64,000 nt of DNA from Vibrio sp. S9_S30 (GTDB taxonomy: Bacteria > Pseudomonadota > Gammaproteobacteria > Enterobacterales > Vibrionaceae), in contig NZ_JAAUWT010000003.1 in assembly GCF_014694455.1 (NCBI RefSeq), positions 1 to 64,000 of the forward strand. The letters are read 5' to 3'. Position 1 is the stretch's first letter. The number at the start of each line of letters is the position of its first letter. Of this stretch, positions 25,193 to 33,316 are shown piece by piece. The position numbers and the translations under genes are program-made. The notes beneath the pieces were generated by a model. The model saw nothing but the letters and a program-made list of their open reading frames with translations. It made no database searches and was not told the DNA's origin.

Positions 25193-25606
25193 ATGATGAC
25201 AGATGAAGAAAGAATTGAACTGCAACAAAATAATCCGTTGCACGGACTTAAACTAGAAACCTTACTGCAAGAATTGGTGGATTTTTACGGCTGGGACATT
25301 CTAGACACGGCAATGCGCTTTAACTGCTTTCATACCAAGCCCACAATAGCAAGCAGTGTTAAATATCTGAAGAAAACGGATTGGGCAAGAGAGAAAATCG
25401 AAAACTTCTATTTGTACCGCTTCAAACGCATGCCACGTGCATCCGCCGAAGAATATGACTTACCACCACGTGCACGTACGTTTCCGCATGGTCTTGAACC
25501 GAAAGATCCTATGGTACTCACAGTGGATTCCATTTTGAAATCGCAAGCTAAGGCTGCCTCTGCTCACAAAGAGCGCGCCTCGAAAAACCGACACTTTCGT
25601 CGCTAA
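25193..25606 (+). CDS. VF530 family DNA-binding-type protein
   Basis: 137 residues. The first about 75 match the VF530 family: NNPLHGLKLETLLQELVDFYGW then FNCFHTKPTIASSVKYLKKTDWAR. The rest is a basic tail with RASKNRHFRR at the end. VF530 from Vibrio fischeri has a known fold and is suspected to bind DNA; its function is not established. The tail is longer than the minimal family domain. AGGAAC precedes the ATG. Confidence 0.8.
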   Translation: MMTDEERIELQQNNPLHGLKLETLLQELVDFYGWDILDTAMRFNCFHTKPTIASSVKYLKKTDWAREKIENFYLYRFKRMPRASAEEYDLPPRARTFPHGLEPKDPMVLTVDSILKSQAKAASAHKERASKNRHFRR

Positions 25607-25653
25607 ACGTAGCAAACGCGAATCATTGAAAACGGCAACGAAAATAAAAGCTC

Positions 25654-25699
25654 ACGATCGCAAAAAGTAACGATCACAAAAAGTAACGGACAAAAAGCC
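25654..25699 (+). repeat. 16 bp degenerate tandem repeat
   Basis: ACGATCGCAAAAAGTA (25654-25669) and ACGATCACAAAAAGTA (25670-25685) are followed by a shortened copy that runs into the terminator stem. Confidence 0.8.
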
Positions 25700-25728
25700 A
25701 AACGCGGTTAGCCACGTTTGGCTTTTTT
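25692..25728 (+). terminator. Bidirectional terminator
   Basis: AGCCAAACG pairs with CGTTTGGCT around a GC-rich loop, with six T after the stem on the plus strand and five on the minus strand. It separates the convergent VF530 and thioesterase genes. Confidence 0.85.
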
Positions 25729-25764
25729 GCTCACGTTTTCCGATGCATCCAATGTTCACTGAAC

Positions 25765-26211
25765 CTATTTCAGTGTGTTTCCAGCCTGTTCTTCCAATGC
25801 CAAAATAGAAGCTCGCACATTCTCTGGAATGGTGGCTTTCACCTTGTTTTTGAAATCAAACATGACGCCTGTCGCGGTGCCCAGCGTCGCGACTTTGCCC
25901 CACTTTTTACTGAACGCGTGGTACTCCATTGTTATGCGATCTTCTTGAAGATCACTCACTCGACTGCCGATAAAAAGCGTGTCTGGGTAGGTTATCGGTA
26001 ATTTATAGTGACAGTGCGTATCTCTAAGTACTGGCCCTATGTGCGTTTGCGACATATCGACCAATAGCCCGATTTTATTAAAGTAATCGAGCCGAGCGGT
26101 TTCAAAATAGCGGAAATATACCACGTTATTCACATGCTGAAGTGCATCCATTTCCCCCCAAGCAACCTGAATTTCAGTCACAACAGGAAAGTTTTTAAGC
26201 ATCGAGTCCAT
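25765..26211 (-). CDS. Acyl-CoA thioesterase (hot-dog fold)
   Basis: 148 residues of the YbgC/FadM type. VAWGEMDALQHVNNVVYFRYFE near residues 17-36 holds the active-site Asp and the HVNN motif. Hydrolyses acyl-CoA thioesters in the cytoplasm; the chain specificity cannot be told. Two in-frame ATGs compete. The upstream one overlaps the only ribosome site (AAGGATGG), so I start at the second, eight bases after it. No operon partner. Confidence 0.85.
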   Translation of the reverse strand: MDSMLKNFPVVTEIQVAWGEMDALQHVNNVVYFRYFETARLDYFNKIGLLVDMSQTHIGPVLRDTHCHYKLPITYPDTLFIGSRVSDLQEDRITMEYHAFSKKWGKVATLGTATGVMFDFKNKVKATIPENVRASILALEEQAGNTLK

Positions 26212-26617
26212 ATTATCCATCCTTGATTTAGCGCTTTTTATACTAGTTATTACGGCAAAGCATGTAACGGCGACTCTCTGTTTTTGTGAAAGGCGTGCAT
26301 TAATTGTTTAAAGTTTGGACCACAATGCATTTGGCAAGACCAATCGAGACGAAAATCCAATAACATTGTTCGCCATTATTTCTGCGTATTTTTTCTCACG
26401 TATCGAATTAATCCCAGATCCTTTACTACCTTTACCTTATGAATACTGCAAAGAAGGCAGTGAGCCTTTCATAATGAAATGATGACTTAAAGCTAACCCA
26501 TTTCTAACACAAACGTTTGAAATAAGGACTAATCCTAATTCAACATCAAAACTTCACTTATTTCTCTAATAATATAGAGCTCAGTAATAAAAATAGAGAT
26601 TAAGTGGAACCGACAAC
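26212..26617. other. Gene-free divergent gap
   Basis: About 400 bp, AT-rich, between divergent genes. No stable hairpin or clear promoter that I can defend. Confidence 0.5.
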
Positions 26618-26641
26618 ATGAGATTCAGACAACATATATGA
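26618..26641 (+). other. Seven-codon leader frame overlapping the acyltransferase start
   Basis: ATG AGA TTC AGA CAA CAT ATA TGA, preceded by AAGTGG, ends in an ATGA overlap with the next gene's start. The acyltransferase itself has no good ribosome site, so coupled translation from this leader is plausible. The leader resembles the first codons of the gene it precedes (MRFR versus MTFR), as if duplicated. Confidence 0.4.
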
Positions 26642-28581
26642 CATTCAGAAAAGACATAAACGGGCTTAGGGCTCTCGCTGTCATCGCAGTGGTATTGTTT
26701 CACTTCAGCCCAGCATGGGTGCCCGGCGGGTTTGCTGGGGTGGATGTGTTTTTCGTCATTTCCGGTTTCTTGATGACCAGCATTATCTTTAAAGGCTTAG
26801 ATTCGGGCGACTTCTCCATACTTCGATTTTACTTTGCCCGTGCGAACCGCATTATTCCTGCGCTGGCAGTAATGTGTGTTTTCTTGCTGGTCTTTGGGTG
26901 GTTTTATTTAACGCCTATCGACTACAAAGCTCTCAGTAAACACACCATAGGCAGCATCGGGTTCTTCTCAAACTTGGTGTATTGGAAAGAATCCGGTTAC
27001 TTCGACGCCGCCTCCTATGAGAAATGGTTGCTTCACACTTGGTCGCTGTCGGTTGAGTGGCAGTTTTATATTCTCTACCCCATCGTTTTGGTGGTGCTCA
27101 AAAAAGCCTTCTCACTCGAAACCTTAAAGAAAGTCGTACTCACCACAACCGTGATCGGCTTTTTAGGCAGTGTGGTCATGACGTCCCGCTGGCCAGACGC
27201 TTCTTACTACATGTTGCAAACCCGAGCGTGGGAAATGCTGCTCGGCGGGGTCGCTTTTTTGTATCCATTCTCTTTGAGTTCGAAACACAAGGCGATAACA
27301 GAATACACAGGGCTCGCGCTCATACTGGCTTCCTATTTTTTGATGTCTAAACAATCATTGTGGCCTGGGTATTTGGCGTTGTTTCCTGTCCTTGGCGCGT
27401 ACTTAGTTATCACTGCACAACGGGATAACAGTGCCTTAACACACAATGCATTCATGCAAAAAATCGGGCTTTGGTCCTACTCCATCTACTTGTGGCATTG
27501 GCCGTTAGTGGTCGCTGGGGTGTATTTTGAATTGCCTTATTGGGTTTGGATTGGCATTCCCACTTCCGTTCTTTTAGGGTGGCTCAGCCATGCGCTGGTT
27601 GAGTCGCGACGTCGCACTATACCGGCATTCAATATTCGCCCATTACTGACGTATCAACCGTTTTGGTTGGTGGCGGTTGTAGGGATAATAGGCACTGGCA
27701 TTTTTATCACCAAAGGCGCCGAGTTTCATTATGCGCCCAACGTGCTGGCTGCCAGCAACGAAGCCAATAACAAAAATCCAAGAAGAGACGAATGCTTAGT
27801 TCGAAGCAATCGAGCCGAGTTTTGTCAATATGGTGAAGGAGAGGTAGGGGCTATCGTGTTAGGCGACAGCCACGCTGCCAGCATTGTACGAAGCGTTGAA
27901 AAGGTTCTGGACGGAAAAAGCGTAGCGGATTGGACGATGATGGGATGCCGAACCATCAAGGGTATCTACAACACACGAAACCACGGTATCCCCGATAATT
28001 CTTGTGGCCAGTTTATCGAAGACAAGCTCGCCAAACTGACTGAATACCCTAACGTTCCCGTCGTGGTTCTGAATCGATACGCCTCGTTACTTCAAGGACC
28101 AAATGAACCAGAACTGGCTCACCGCAAAGATAAGGTAGAAGAGTTCTTCATAGGAGAAGAGATCATTGAACAACGCGGGGATGCTTATTCTAAGCAGGCA
28201 CTTGGGAAAATGTTTGACACCATCTGCACCATTTCGGAATCGAACCCAGTGTATATTTTAGAACCCATCCCAGAGCTAAAACGCAACGTGCCAAAAACCA
28301 TGGCAAAAGAGCTGTTATGGGGAAAAGCAGATTTTAGAGTCTCCATTTCAAGAAGCGAATACGACGAAAGAAACCAAGCCGTATTCGAGATGTTAAATTC
28401 ACTGCAAGATCAGTGTAATGTGCAGGTTCTGAAAACCTCTCAGTACTTCTGTGATGACCAATATTGCTATGGTGACATTGCTGGTCGCCCTGCATACTTC
28501 GACGATGATCATCTTAGTGAATACGGCAGTAGCGCACTTTTGGACGAATTCCGAAAAATCAATGAAATTCCGAAAAGATAA
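26638..28581 (+). CDS. Membrane O-acyltransferase with C-terminal SGNH domain
   Basis: 647 residues of OafB type. Residues 1 to about 370 form an acyltransferase-3 membrane domain of ten or so helices, with RALAVIAVVLFHF (catalytic His region) and GVDVFFVISGFLM. From about 375 on there is a periplasmic SGNH domain with VLGDSHAAS (near 410) and a C-terminal DDDHLSEYGS block (near 622). Transfers acetyl or other acyl groups to surface polysaccharide such as O-antigen. No polysaccharide genes are adjacent. The C-terminal codons are themselves part of an 18-20 bp repeat that continues past the stop. Confidence 0.88.
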   Translation: MTFRKDINGLRALAVIAVVLFHFSPAWVPGGFAGVDVFFVISGFLMTSIIFKGLDSGDFSILRFYFARANRIIPALAVMCVFLLVFGWFYLTPIDYKALSKHTIGSIGFFSNLVYWKESGYFDAASYEKWLLHTWSLSVEWQFYILYPIVLVVLKKAFSLETLKKVVLTTTVIGFLGSVVMTSRWPDASYYMLQTRAWEMLLGGVAFLYPFSLSSKHKAITEYTGLALILASYFLMSKQSLWPGYLALFPVLGAYLVITAQRDNSALTHNAFMQKIGLWSYSIYLWHWPLVVAGVYFELPYWVWIGIPTSVLLGWLSHALVESRRRTIPAFNIRPLLTYQPFWLVAVVGIIGTGIFITKGAEFHYAPNVLAASNEANNKNPRRDECLVRSNRAEFCQYGEGEVGAIVLGDSHAASIVRSVEKVLDGKSVADWTMMGCRTIKGIYNTRNHGIPDNSCGQFIEDKLAKLTEYPNVPVVVLNRYASLLQGPNEPELAHRKDKVEEFFIGEEIIEQRGDAYSKQALGKMFDTICTISESNPVYILEPIPELKRNVPKTMAKELLWGKADFRVSISRSEYDERNQAVFEMLNSLQDQCNVQVLKTSQYFCDDQYCYGDIAGRPAYFDDDHLSEYGSSALLDEFRKINEIPKR

Positions 28582-28620
28582 TAAGATTTCGAAAAAAATA
28601 AGATTCCGAAAAGCCAATGA
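28547..28620 (+). repeat. Tandem repeat spanning the acyltransferase stop codon
   Basis: Four units of 17-20 bp (AATTCCGAAAAATCAATGA, then AATTCCGAAAAGATAATA, and two more) begin inside the last eleven codons and continue 39 bases beyond the stop. Confidence 0.8.
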
Positions 28621-28637
28621 ATCGTTTTCAACACAAA

Positions 28638-28666
28638 CCGTGCCCGCAAGCCAGTTGCGGGCACGG
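28638..28666 (+). terminator. Perfect 12 bp hairpin, probable terminator
   Basis: CCGTGCCCGCAA and TTGCGGGCACGG pair perfectly around GCCAG. There is no T-run, so termination would be weak or Rho-assisted. Confidence 0.55.
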
Positions 28667-28823
28667 ATTAAGTTCATAACTCACTCATGGCCTAAATACC
28701 GAACGACTGAACGTTGCACCATTGCGTTATGGCACTCGTAACCCACCAGTGATAACGGTTGGAACACGAATGTGACGGAACATTTCGGATGCGCCCCCTT
28801 AACCGCCCATTCGCGTATTGGAT

Positions 28824-29099
28824 TTATACGCCCGGTCCTTCATGACCCACTTGCTCAGCGGTAAACTGCGCATGGCTGCCATCACAAAAAGGCGAATTCA
28901 CTGAGTGTTTACATTGGCACAAATAACACCCTCCGTCAGTTTCTGCGGTAAATCGCTTCGGTTTAATCTCTGTTCCAGCATGGGATCCATCACAAAACGG
29001 CTGGCTTTTGGATCGTCCACACGCGCAGAAGTAGTAGTCGTCTCCTTTTTTGAGATCAACTTTAATGGGCTTGTTATCAGCTACTACAGGTTTGCTCAT
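28824..29099 (-). CDS. Double CDGSH iron-sulfur protein
   Basis: 91 residues with two CDGSH-type [2Fe-2S] motifs: FCACGRSKSQPFCDGSH and LCQCKHSVNSPFCDGSH. Each supplies three Cys and one His. This is the small bacterial tandem-CDGSH class, thought to act in redox or iron handling. The ATG at 29099 follows AAGGAAGACCTG; an upstream in-frame ATG would add 18 residues without a clear site. Confidence 0.9.
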   Translation of the reverse strand: MSKPVVADNKPIKVDLKKGDDYYFCACGRSKSQPFCDGSHAGTEIKPKRFTAETDGGCYLCQCKHSVNSPFCDGSHAQFTAEQVGHEGPGV

Positions 29100-29547
29100 C
29101 AGGTCTTCCTTATTGTTTCCAGTGTGTTCGTTGGCGTCACCTCCCAGCAACAAATGCTGGGGTTGCCTTTTTATTAGAGCTCAATGATGTTAACAAAGAG
29201 CGCTTTAAGCATAGATTGATGAGCGAGAAATAAACATGTCGAGGCGTAACATTGATTTTTCTGAAAGTTAAAATGCCTAAAGAAAGGAACAGGAAGGATA
29301 GGAAAAGATGCTTACGTTAATCGCTGTAATGCGCTTTTAACCCCGAGGTGTGCACACCAAGCAAGTCAATTTCAGTGGTCGCCCCTTCGATAACCTCTTC
29401 TGTCTGAATTTACTCTGCCTGTACGTAAATGACAGGCGTCAATGACAGGCGTAAAGAATCCTACGGTCAATCTGCCGCAACACCGACTTTTTTCGTAGCA
29501 AGCCTTTTATACGATGAGTTTAAGATAAGTGTTTGTGAAGAAGATGA
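29100..29547. other. Gene-free gap with hairpin, palindrome and a 13 bp direct repeat
   Basis: CCCAGCA/TGCTGGG (29143-29161) is followed by GTTGCCTTTTTATT on the plus strand, a terminator shape with no plus-strand gene before it. GGTGTGCACACC (29347-29358) is a perfect 12 bp palindrome. AATGACAGGCGTC and AATGACAGGCGTA (29428-29453) are adjacent direct repeats. Confidence 0.5.
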
Positions 29548-30201
29548 TCAAGGAGAGGATTCATAGGAGAGCTTTTGAGGTACTTCATATAACCATGCGG
29601 TGCTTTTTAACCCCGTGATTTTATATTCCACATCAGGGTGCTCTATAACGCCAAAAGTATTCTTTTCACCAAATGTAAATGCAACGGGATAATCCGAGCC
29701 ATTCGACTTAAAAATGCCAGACCAAGTTTTTGTATTGTTTAATTGTTGTTGAGATTTTGTGACTGAAATTGAAATATTCTCACCATTAGGAAGCAGCAAT
29801 TGTACGCTATCCCCCGAGGATAAATTCGAAAATTCAATAATATTACGAAATTCAATTGCGGATATATTTTCTTCACTGACGCTTAACGGTTTAATTTTGT
29901 CGATTGACAAAGTATCAGTCACTTCAAACCATGGCTCATCCACTTCCAAATGAATATCTGAAATCAACGTCTCATCTGAATGACTTTTATCGTCTATGTG
30001 GGTAACCGTTTGTTCTGTGCTGCCATCAGGTAAGTCTTCGCTGTCGCGACCCATGTCAAATTGATGAGACGAGTGAGTACCAGTATTATTTTCAGTCCCT
30101 TGTTTTACTTTCTGGATGTCTTGCAGAGGCTCTTTTTCATCGAGAATGACCACAGTAGCCATACCTGAAATTAAAACGAAGTACAGTATAATTTTACTCA
30201 T
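29548..30201 (-). CDS. Exported protein of unknown function
   Basis: 217 residues. A hydrophobic N-terminus (MSKIILYFVLISGMATVVI) acts as signal or anchor. A polar, acidic linker (about 25-90) leads to a C-terminal beta-rich domain containing VQLLLPNGENISISVTKS, PVAFTFGEKNTFGVIEH and a closing WLYEVP. This domain faintly resembles the N-terminal region found before some metalloprotease domains, but no protease domain or HExxH is present. I placed the start at the ATG eight bases after AAGGG. Function unknown. Confidence 0.6.
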   Translation of the reverse strand: MSKIILYFVLISGMATVVILDEKEPLQDIQKVKQGTENNTGTHSSHQFDMGRDSEDLPDGSTEQTVTHIDDKSHSDETLISDIHLEVDEPWFEVTDTLSIDKIKPLSVSEENISAIEFRNIIEFSNLSSGDSVQLLLPNGENISISVTKSQQQLNNTKTWSGIFKSNGSDYPVAFTFGEKNTFGVIEHPDVEYKITGLKSTAWLYEVPQKLSYESSP

Positions 30202-30569
30202 AGCAATCACCCTTATTTAGATGAGAGTATTATTAATTCAGTCTGGCGATTTATAAAAAAAAATATGATATTTGTGCATGCACTGTGGCTGAAAGTCACA
30301 CTTTAAAAACTTATTTATTTATCGTACATCGAACATGATCGCACTCTTAAATATAAGACGACCAACAACATTTTTCACAAAAATAATAATAAGTTGCCCA
30401 ATAATTATGGCGAATAACAATTATATGGCGAATCACTATATACTTGGGCGCCTTTATCCATCCTCAGAATTCTCCTTTTTAAAATAGCCGCATAGGTTTT
30501 GTGTTTTTCTATCACTCAAATAGGCGTACACTCATTGCACATCATTCAATAACAGGAAGGATTTCAGCA
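30202..30569. other. Gene-free divergent gap
   Basis: AT-rich 370 bp between divergent genes. It must contain the promoter of the peroxiredoxin gene; I can place no element firmly. Confidence 0.5.
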
Positions 30570-31043
30570 ATGATTGAGCAAGGACAACAACTCCCAGAAG
30601 GTTCACTAAGCGAGCTGACAGCCGATGGCATGACGACCCATAAGGTGACCGAGCTATTTGCAGGAAAAAAAGCGGTACTGTTTGCTGTACCTGGGGCATT
30701 CACACCCACGTGTTCAGAGGCGCATTTACCTGGCTATGTCGTACTGGCTGACCAGTTTAAAGAAAAAGGGGTAGACTTTATTGCCTGCGTTTCTGTTAAC
30801 GATGCCTTCGTTATGCAAGCTTGGGGCAAAGCACAGAATGCCAACGAAATCCTGATGCTAGCAGACGGTGATGCAAGCTTCACCAAGGCTTTGGGGTTAG
30901 TAAAAGAAACCGGTTCATTTGGCGGTACGCGCTCTGAACGCTACGCGATGATCGTTGAAGATGGCGTGGTGACCACGCTGAACGTCGAACCACCGCAAAC
31001 CTTTGAAGGCAGTAAAGCCGAAGCGATTCTTGCTCTGCTTTAA
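30570..31043 (+). CDS. Peroxiredoxin of the Prx5 type
   Basis: 157 residues. VPGAFTPTCSEAHLPGYV carries the peroxidatic Cys in the PxxxTxxC motif, and the conserved Arg lies in GGTRSERYAM. It reduces hydrogen peroxide and organic peroxides with thiol or glutaredoxin partners in the cytoplasm. The ATG at 30570 follows AGGAAGG; an upstream frame extension has no site. No second Cys in the usual resolving position of fused forms, and no glutaredoxin domain. Confidence 0.9.
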   Translation: MIEQGQQLPEGSLSELTADGMTTHKVTELFAGKKAVLFAVPGAFTPTCSEAHLPGYVVLADQFKEKGVDFIACVSVNDAFVMQAWGKAQNANEILMLADGDASFTKALGLVKETGSFGGTRSERYAMIVEDGVVTTLNVEPPQTFEGSKAEAILALL

Positions 31044-31088
31044 TTGAAGGGATGAAAATCGATAAAGGCTGACGTTGTCGGCCTTTAT

Positions 31089-31228
31089 TTGTACCAATAC
31101 ACTAATTATTTGTACCAATACACTTCTTCGGCACTAACATACTTCTTTGGCACTAACACATTTGTCGGTACTAACACACTTGTCGATACTAATGTATTTT
31201 AGCGGTACTAATGCATTTTAGCGGCACT
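31089..31228. repeat. 19-20 bp degenerate tandem repeat at the GNAT gene 3' end
   Basis: About seven diverged units of the type AGTACCGCTAAAATGCATT (minus strand) run from inside the last codons of the GNAT gene, including its stop, to about 130 bases beyond. The units drift steadily from one end to the other. Confidence 0.85.
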
Positions 31229-31619
31229 CAAGCCGTTTACCTTGCGATGAGTCCACCCGCTTTTTCATGTCGAAAAAGAGATCGTCTTCTGAAGTCACGT
31301 CAAAACCTAACCTTCGATACAACTTCAACGCTGGCGTATTGTTCTTAAAACAGCTCAGTGTCACTGGCAGCGATTTGTCTCTCGCGTCTTGTTCAATCCA
31401 CTTCATTGCCTTTTGTGCAAGCCCGCTCCGCTGTACTTGCTTAAAGACAACCAGTAAATGAACATGCACGCTCTCGGGTGTGGATTTATAAATAACCAAC
31501 CCTGCTTTTTCTCCTTCACACACCAACCAATAGCACCATTCTGGTTTTAATCGGTTGGTGAATCCATTGTATTGATATTCCTCATCCCACCCTAAAGCCT
31601 GGTCAATGATCGGCTTCAT
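31218..31619 (-). pseudogene. GNAT acetyltransferase, apparently damaged at its 5' end
   Basis: The frame encodes a GNAT domain: [22 protein letters not shown] (acetyl-CoA loop), [19 protein letters not shown]. The only good ATG (31619) lies within the family's conserved N-terminal segment and has no ribosome site. In the same frame the coding character continues upstream ([11 protein letters not shown] before the ATG) to codon 31721, where a TAA stops it, with no ATG or GTG available. Just there a 21 bp tandem repeat has replaced what should be the first strand of the fold. I read this as a 5'-truncated gene, though translation from 31619 cannot be excluded. Confidence 0.55.
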
Positions 31620-31691
31620 ATACGTTTTAAAAATCGGATACGCTTGGGGGTGCTCACCCTCAGAAAGAGGAGTGAGAGTGCTTTTCCAGTC

Positions 31692-31754
31692 ATTACTATC
31701 GTATGCTTCACTATTGCTGTCTTACGCTTCATTATTACTATCTTACGCTTCACT
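31692..31754. repeat. 21 bp tandem repeat at the GNAT 5' end
   Basis: Three 21 bp units (31692-31712, 31713-31733, 31734-31754). On the minus strand they read AGTGAAGC(G/A)TA(A/C)GA followed by (T/C)AG(T/C)AAT. The gene-proximal copy keeps the frame open; the two outer copies carry TAA in the GNAT frame. The array also ends next to the ROK regulator's stop codon. Confidence 0.85.
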
Positions 31755-31759
31755 ATGAC

Positions 31760-32965
31760 CTATATGTCTAGATTTACGGCTTTAAACGTCGGCGGGAGTT
31801 GGTGGGAACATTCAAATAAATCGTGCATATCGGGGTGGCATAAGCCAAACAAAGGGAGTGATGCTGCACCAATTGAAACCGTATGAAGGCTGTCTTTGGC
31901 AAGCGTAATACGTTTGCGGGTTCGCTCGTGGCGCTCACAAATAGAAGGAAAAAGAGGCAATGTTGCGTCCACCAGCCTTTCCATAACCCGTTCGGACAGT
32001 TGGCTCCCTAACACAATGCTTTCCGGCTCAAACAAGTTTTCGAGTATGTTAATGGCAAATCTTAATCGTTGACCCGATTCATCAATCCAATTCTGAACCA
32101 CTTTATCGTGTTCCCAATGTTCGTCAATAAACGCGGGGAGTTGGAGATCCGAACCCGAATAACTCAACATGGTTTTTAGAGCTTGCAGTGACAAATGAGT
32201 TTCAATGTAATCTGTCGAGCCGGAATTGTGCCAATGAATTCGACCAATTTCCCCAGCGTTACTCCATGCCCCTTTGTAAGGCTGATTGTTGGTAATAATG
32301 CCTGCACCTAATCCGTTACCAATATAGAGGTAGATAAAGTTGTTTAGCCTGTCTCCACGGCAACCGAAACTGTGGCTGATCGCAGCAGACGTCGCGTCGT
32401 TCTCTAAATAGACAGGGCATCCTAATTTCTCACTCAGTTGATGCGTTAAGTCCAGTTTCCCCCAAGCTTGCCAAGCATTCGCAACAGGGTGATGCTCTGT
32501 ATCATCTTTCAGCAAGGTTGCTACCGCAGCCCCTACCCCGATCAAATGCTGGCGAGAATTTGGCACCTTATCCAGTAAGCTGTTCACTACCCTATCAAGC
32601 TGATTAATCACGTAGTCCGGTTCCAAACTCACCAGCTCTGCTTGGAGATCCGCCAATAAACTGAGATTTAAATCCACCAAGCTGGCACTCACAAACCCTT
32701 GATCAATCTGCAACCCAATCGACAAGCACGAAGCTGGGTTCACTTCCAACAAGGTCTGAGGCTGTCCTCGTTTACCTTGTACCTTACCCACTTCAAGAAC
32801 ATAGCCCGTTTGAATCAACTCTCGCACTAAGTTTGTAATGGTCTGATTTCGCAATCCAGATTGTTGCGCCACACTCACACGACTGATCCGAGGGTGCTGC
32901 CGAATGATTTCGAAAACCACACTCAGGTTTGAACGCTTGGTATGTTCGTGGTTCTTGCCTTTCAA
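31760..32965 (-). CDS. ROK-family transcriptional repressor of the sugar operon
   Basis: 401 residues. A winged helix-turn-helix occupies about residues 10-75 (RISRVSVAQQSGLRNQTITNLVREL), followed by the ROK sugar-sensing domain with PVYLENDATSAAISH and YIGNGLGAGIITN. It resembles NagC/Mlc/XylR-type repressors. The zinc motif CxCGxxGC of many ROK proteins is not seen. Divergent from the binding-protein gene, so it very likely controls the ABC operon in response to the sugar or its phosphate; this is inferred from position. Confidence 0.87.
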   Translation of the reverse strand: MKGKNHEHTKRSNLSVVFEIIRQHPRISRVSVAQQSGLRNQTITNLVRELIQTGYVLEVGKVQGKRGQPQTLLEVNPASCLSIGLQIDQGFVSASLVDLNLSLLADLQAELVSLEPDYVINQLDRVVNSLLDKVPNSRQHLIGVGAAVATLLKDDTEHHPVANAWQAWGKLDLTHQLSEKLGCPVYLENDATSAAISHSFGCRGDRLNNFIYLYIGNGLGAGIITNNQPYKGAWSNAGEIGRIHWHNSGSTDYIETHLSLQALKTMLSYSGSDLQLPAFIDEHWEHDKVVQNWIDESGQRLRFAINILENLFEPESIVLGSQLSERVMERLVDATLPLFPSICERHERTRKRITLAKDSLHTVSIGAASLPLFGLCHPDMHDLFECSHQLPPTFKAVNLDI

Positions 32966-33316
32966 TTTTACTTCCTTGTCTTACGCTGATTTTCGAAAGC
33001 TCTATGCCGCCGAATCCTATCTAGGTTACCTCTCATTGTACGAGAAGCAAGTTACCCATATCCCACTACCGGAAAACCGTTCGGTTTCATTGTCCGAATG
33101 GGCAACATCGCTCAATCCCCCATCCTGAGCCTAACTTATTGAATTGGTTGAGCATGGGAAATAAATTCCAATTGAGATCACAATTAAGTGATCAAAAAAT
33201 ATACAACAATGACCTTTTTATCATTTAATTCCATTTAATGGATTTATTTACTTAACCCGAGAAAGTGTGAATCAAACGTATCTACACAATCAGGTTAACT
33301 AGCACATGGAGGTGAT
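32966..33316. promoter_or_regulatory. Divergent control region with two operator-like palindromes
   Basis: GATCAC-AATTAA-GTGATC (33176-33193) is a perfect inverted repeat with a 6-base spacer. CCATTTAATGG (33231-33241) in an AT-rich setting is a second, imperfect one. Both lie on the binding-protein side and are candidate ROK operators; the spacing differs from a Crp site. Confidence 0.45.

Noticed and set aside
28905..29177. 90-codon plus-strand frame opposite the CDGSH gene
   Set aside because: Antisense to a clear double-CDGSH protein. The plus-strand hairpin with T-run near its end made me look, but no start signal exists.
33176..33193. Crp binding site
   Set aside because: The half sites are GATCAC-N6-GTGATC, the reverse arrangement of TGTGA-N6-TCACA; it is better kept as an unassigned palindrome.
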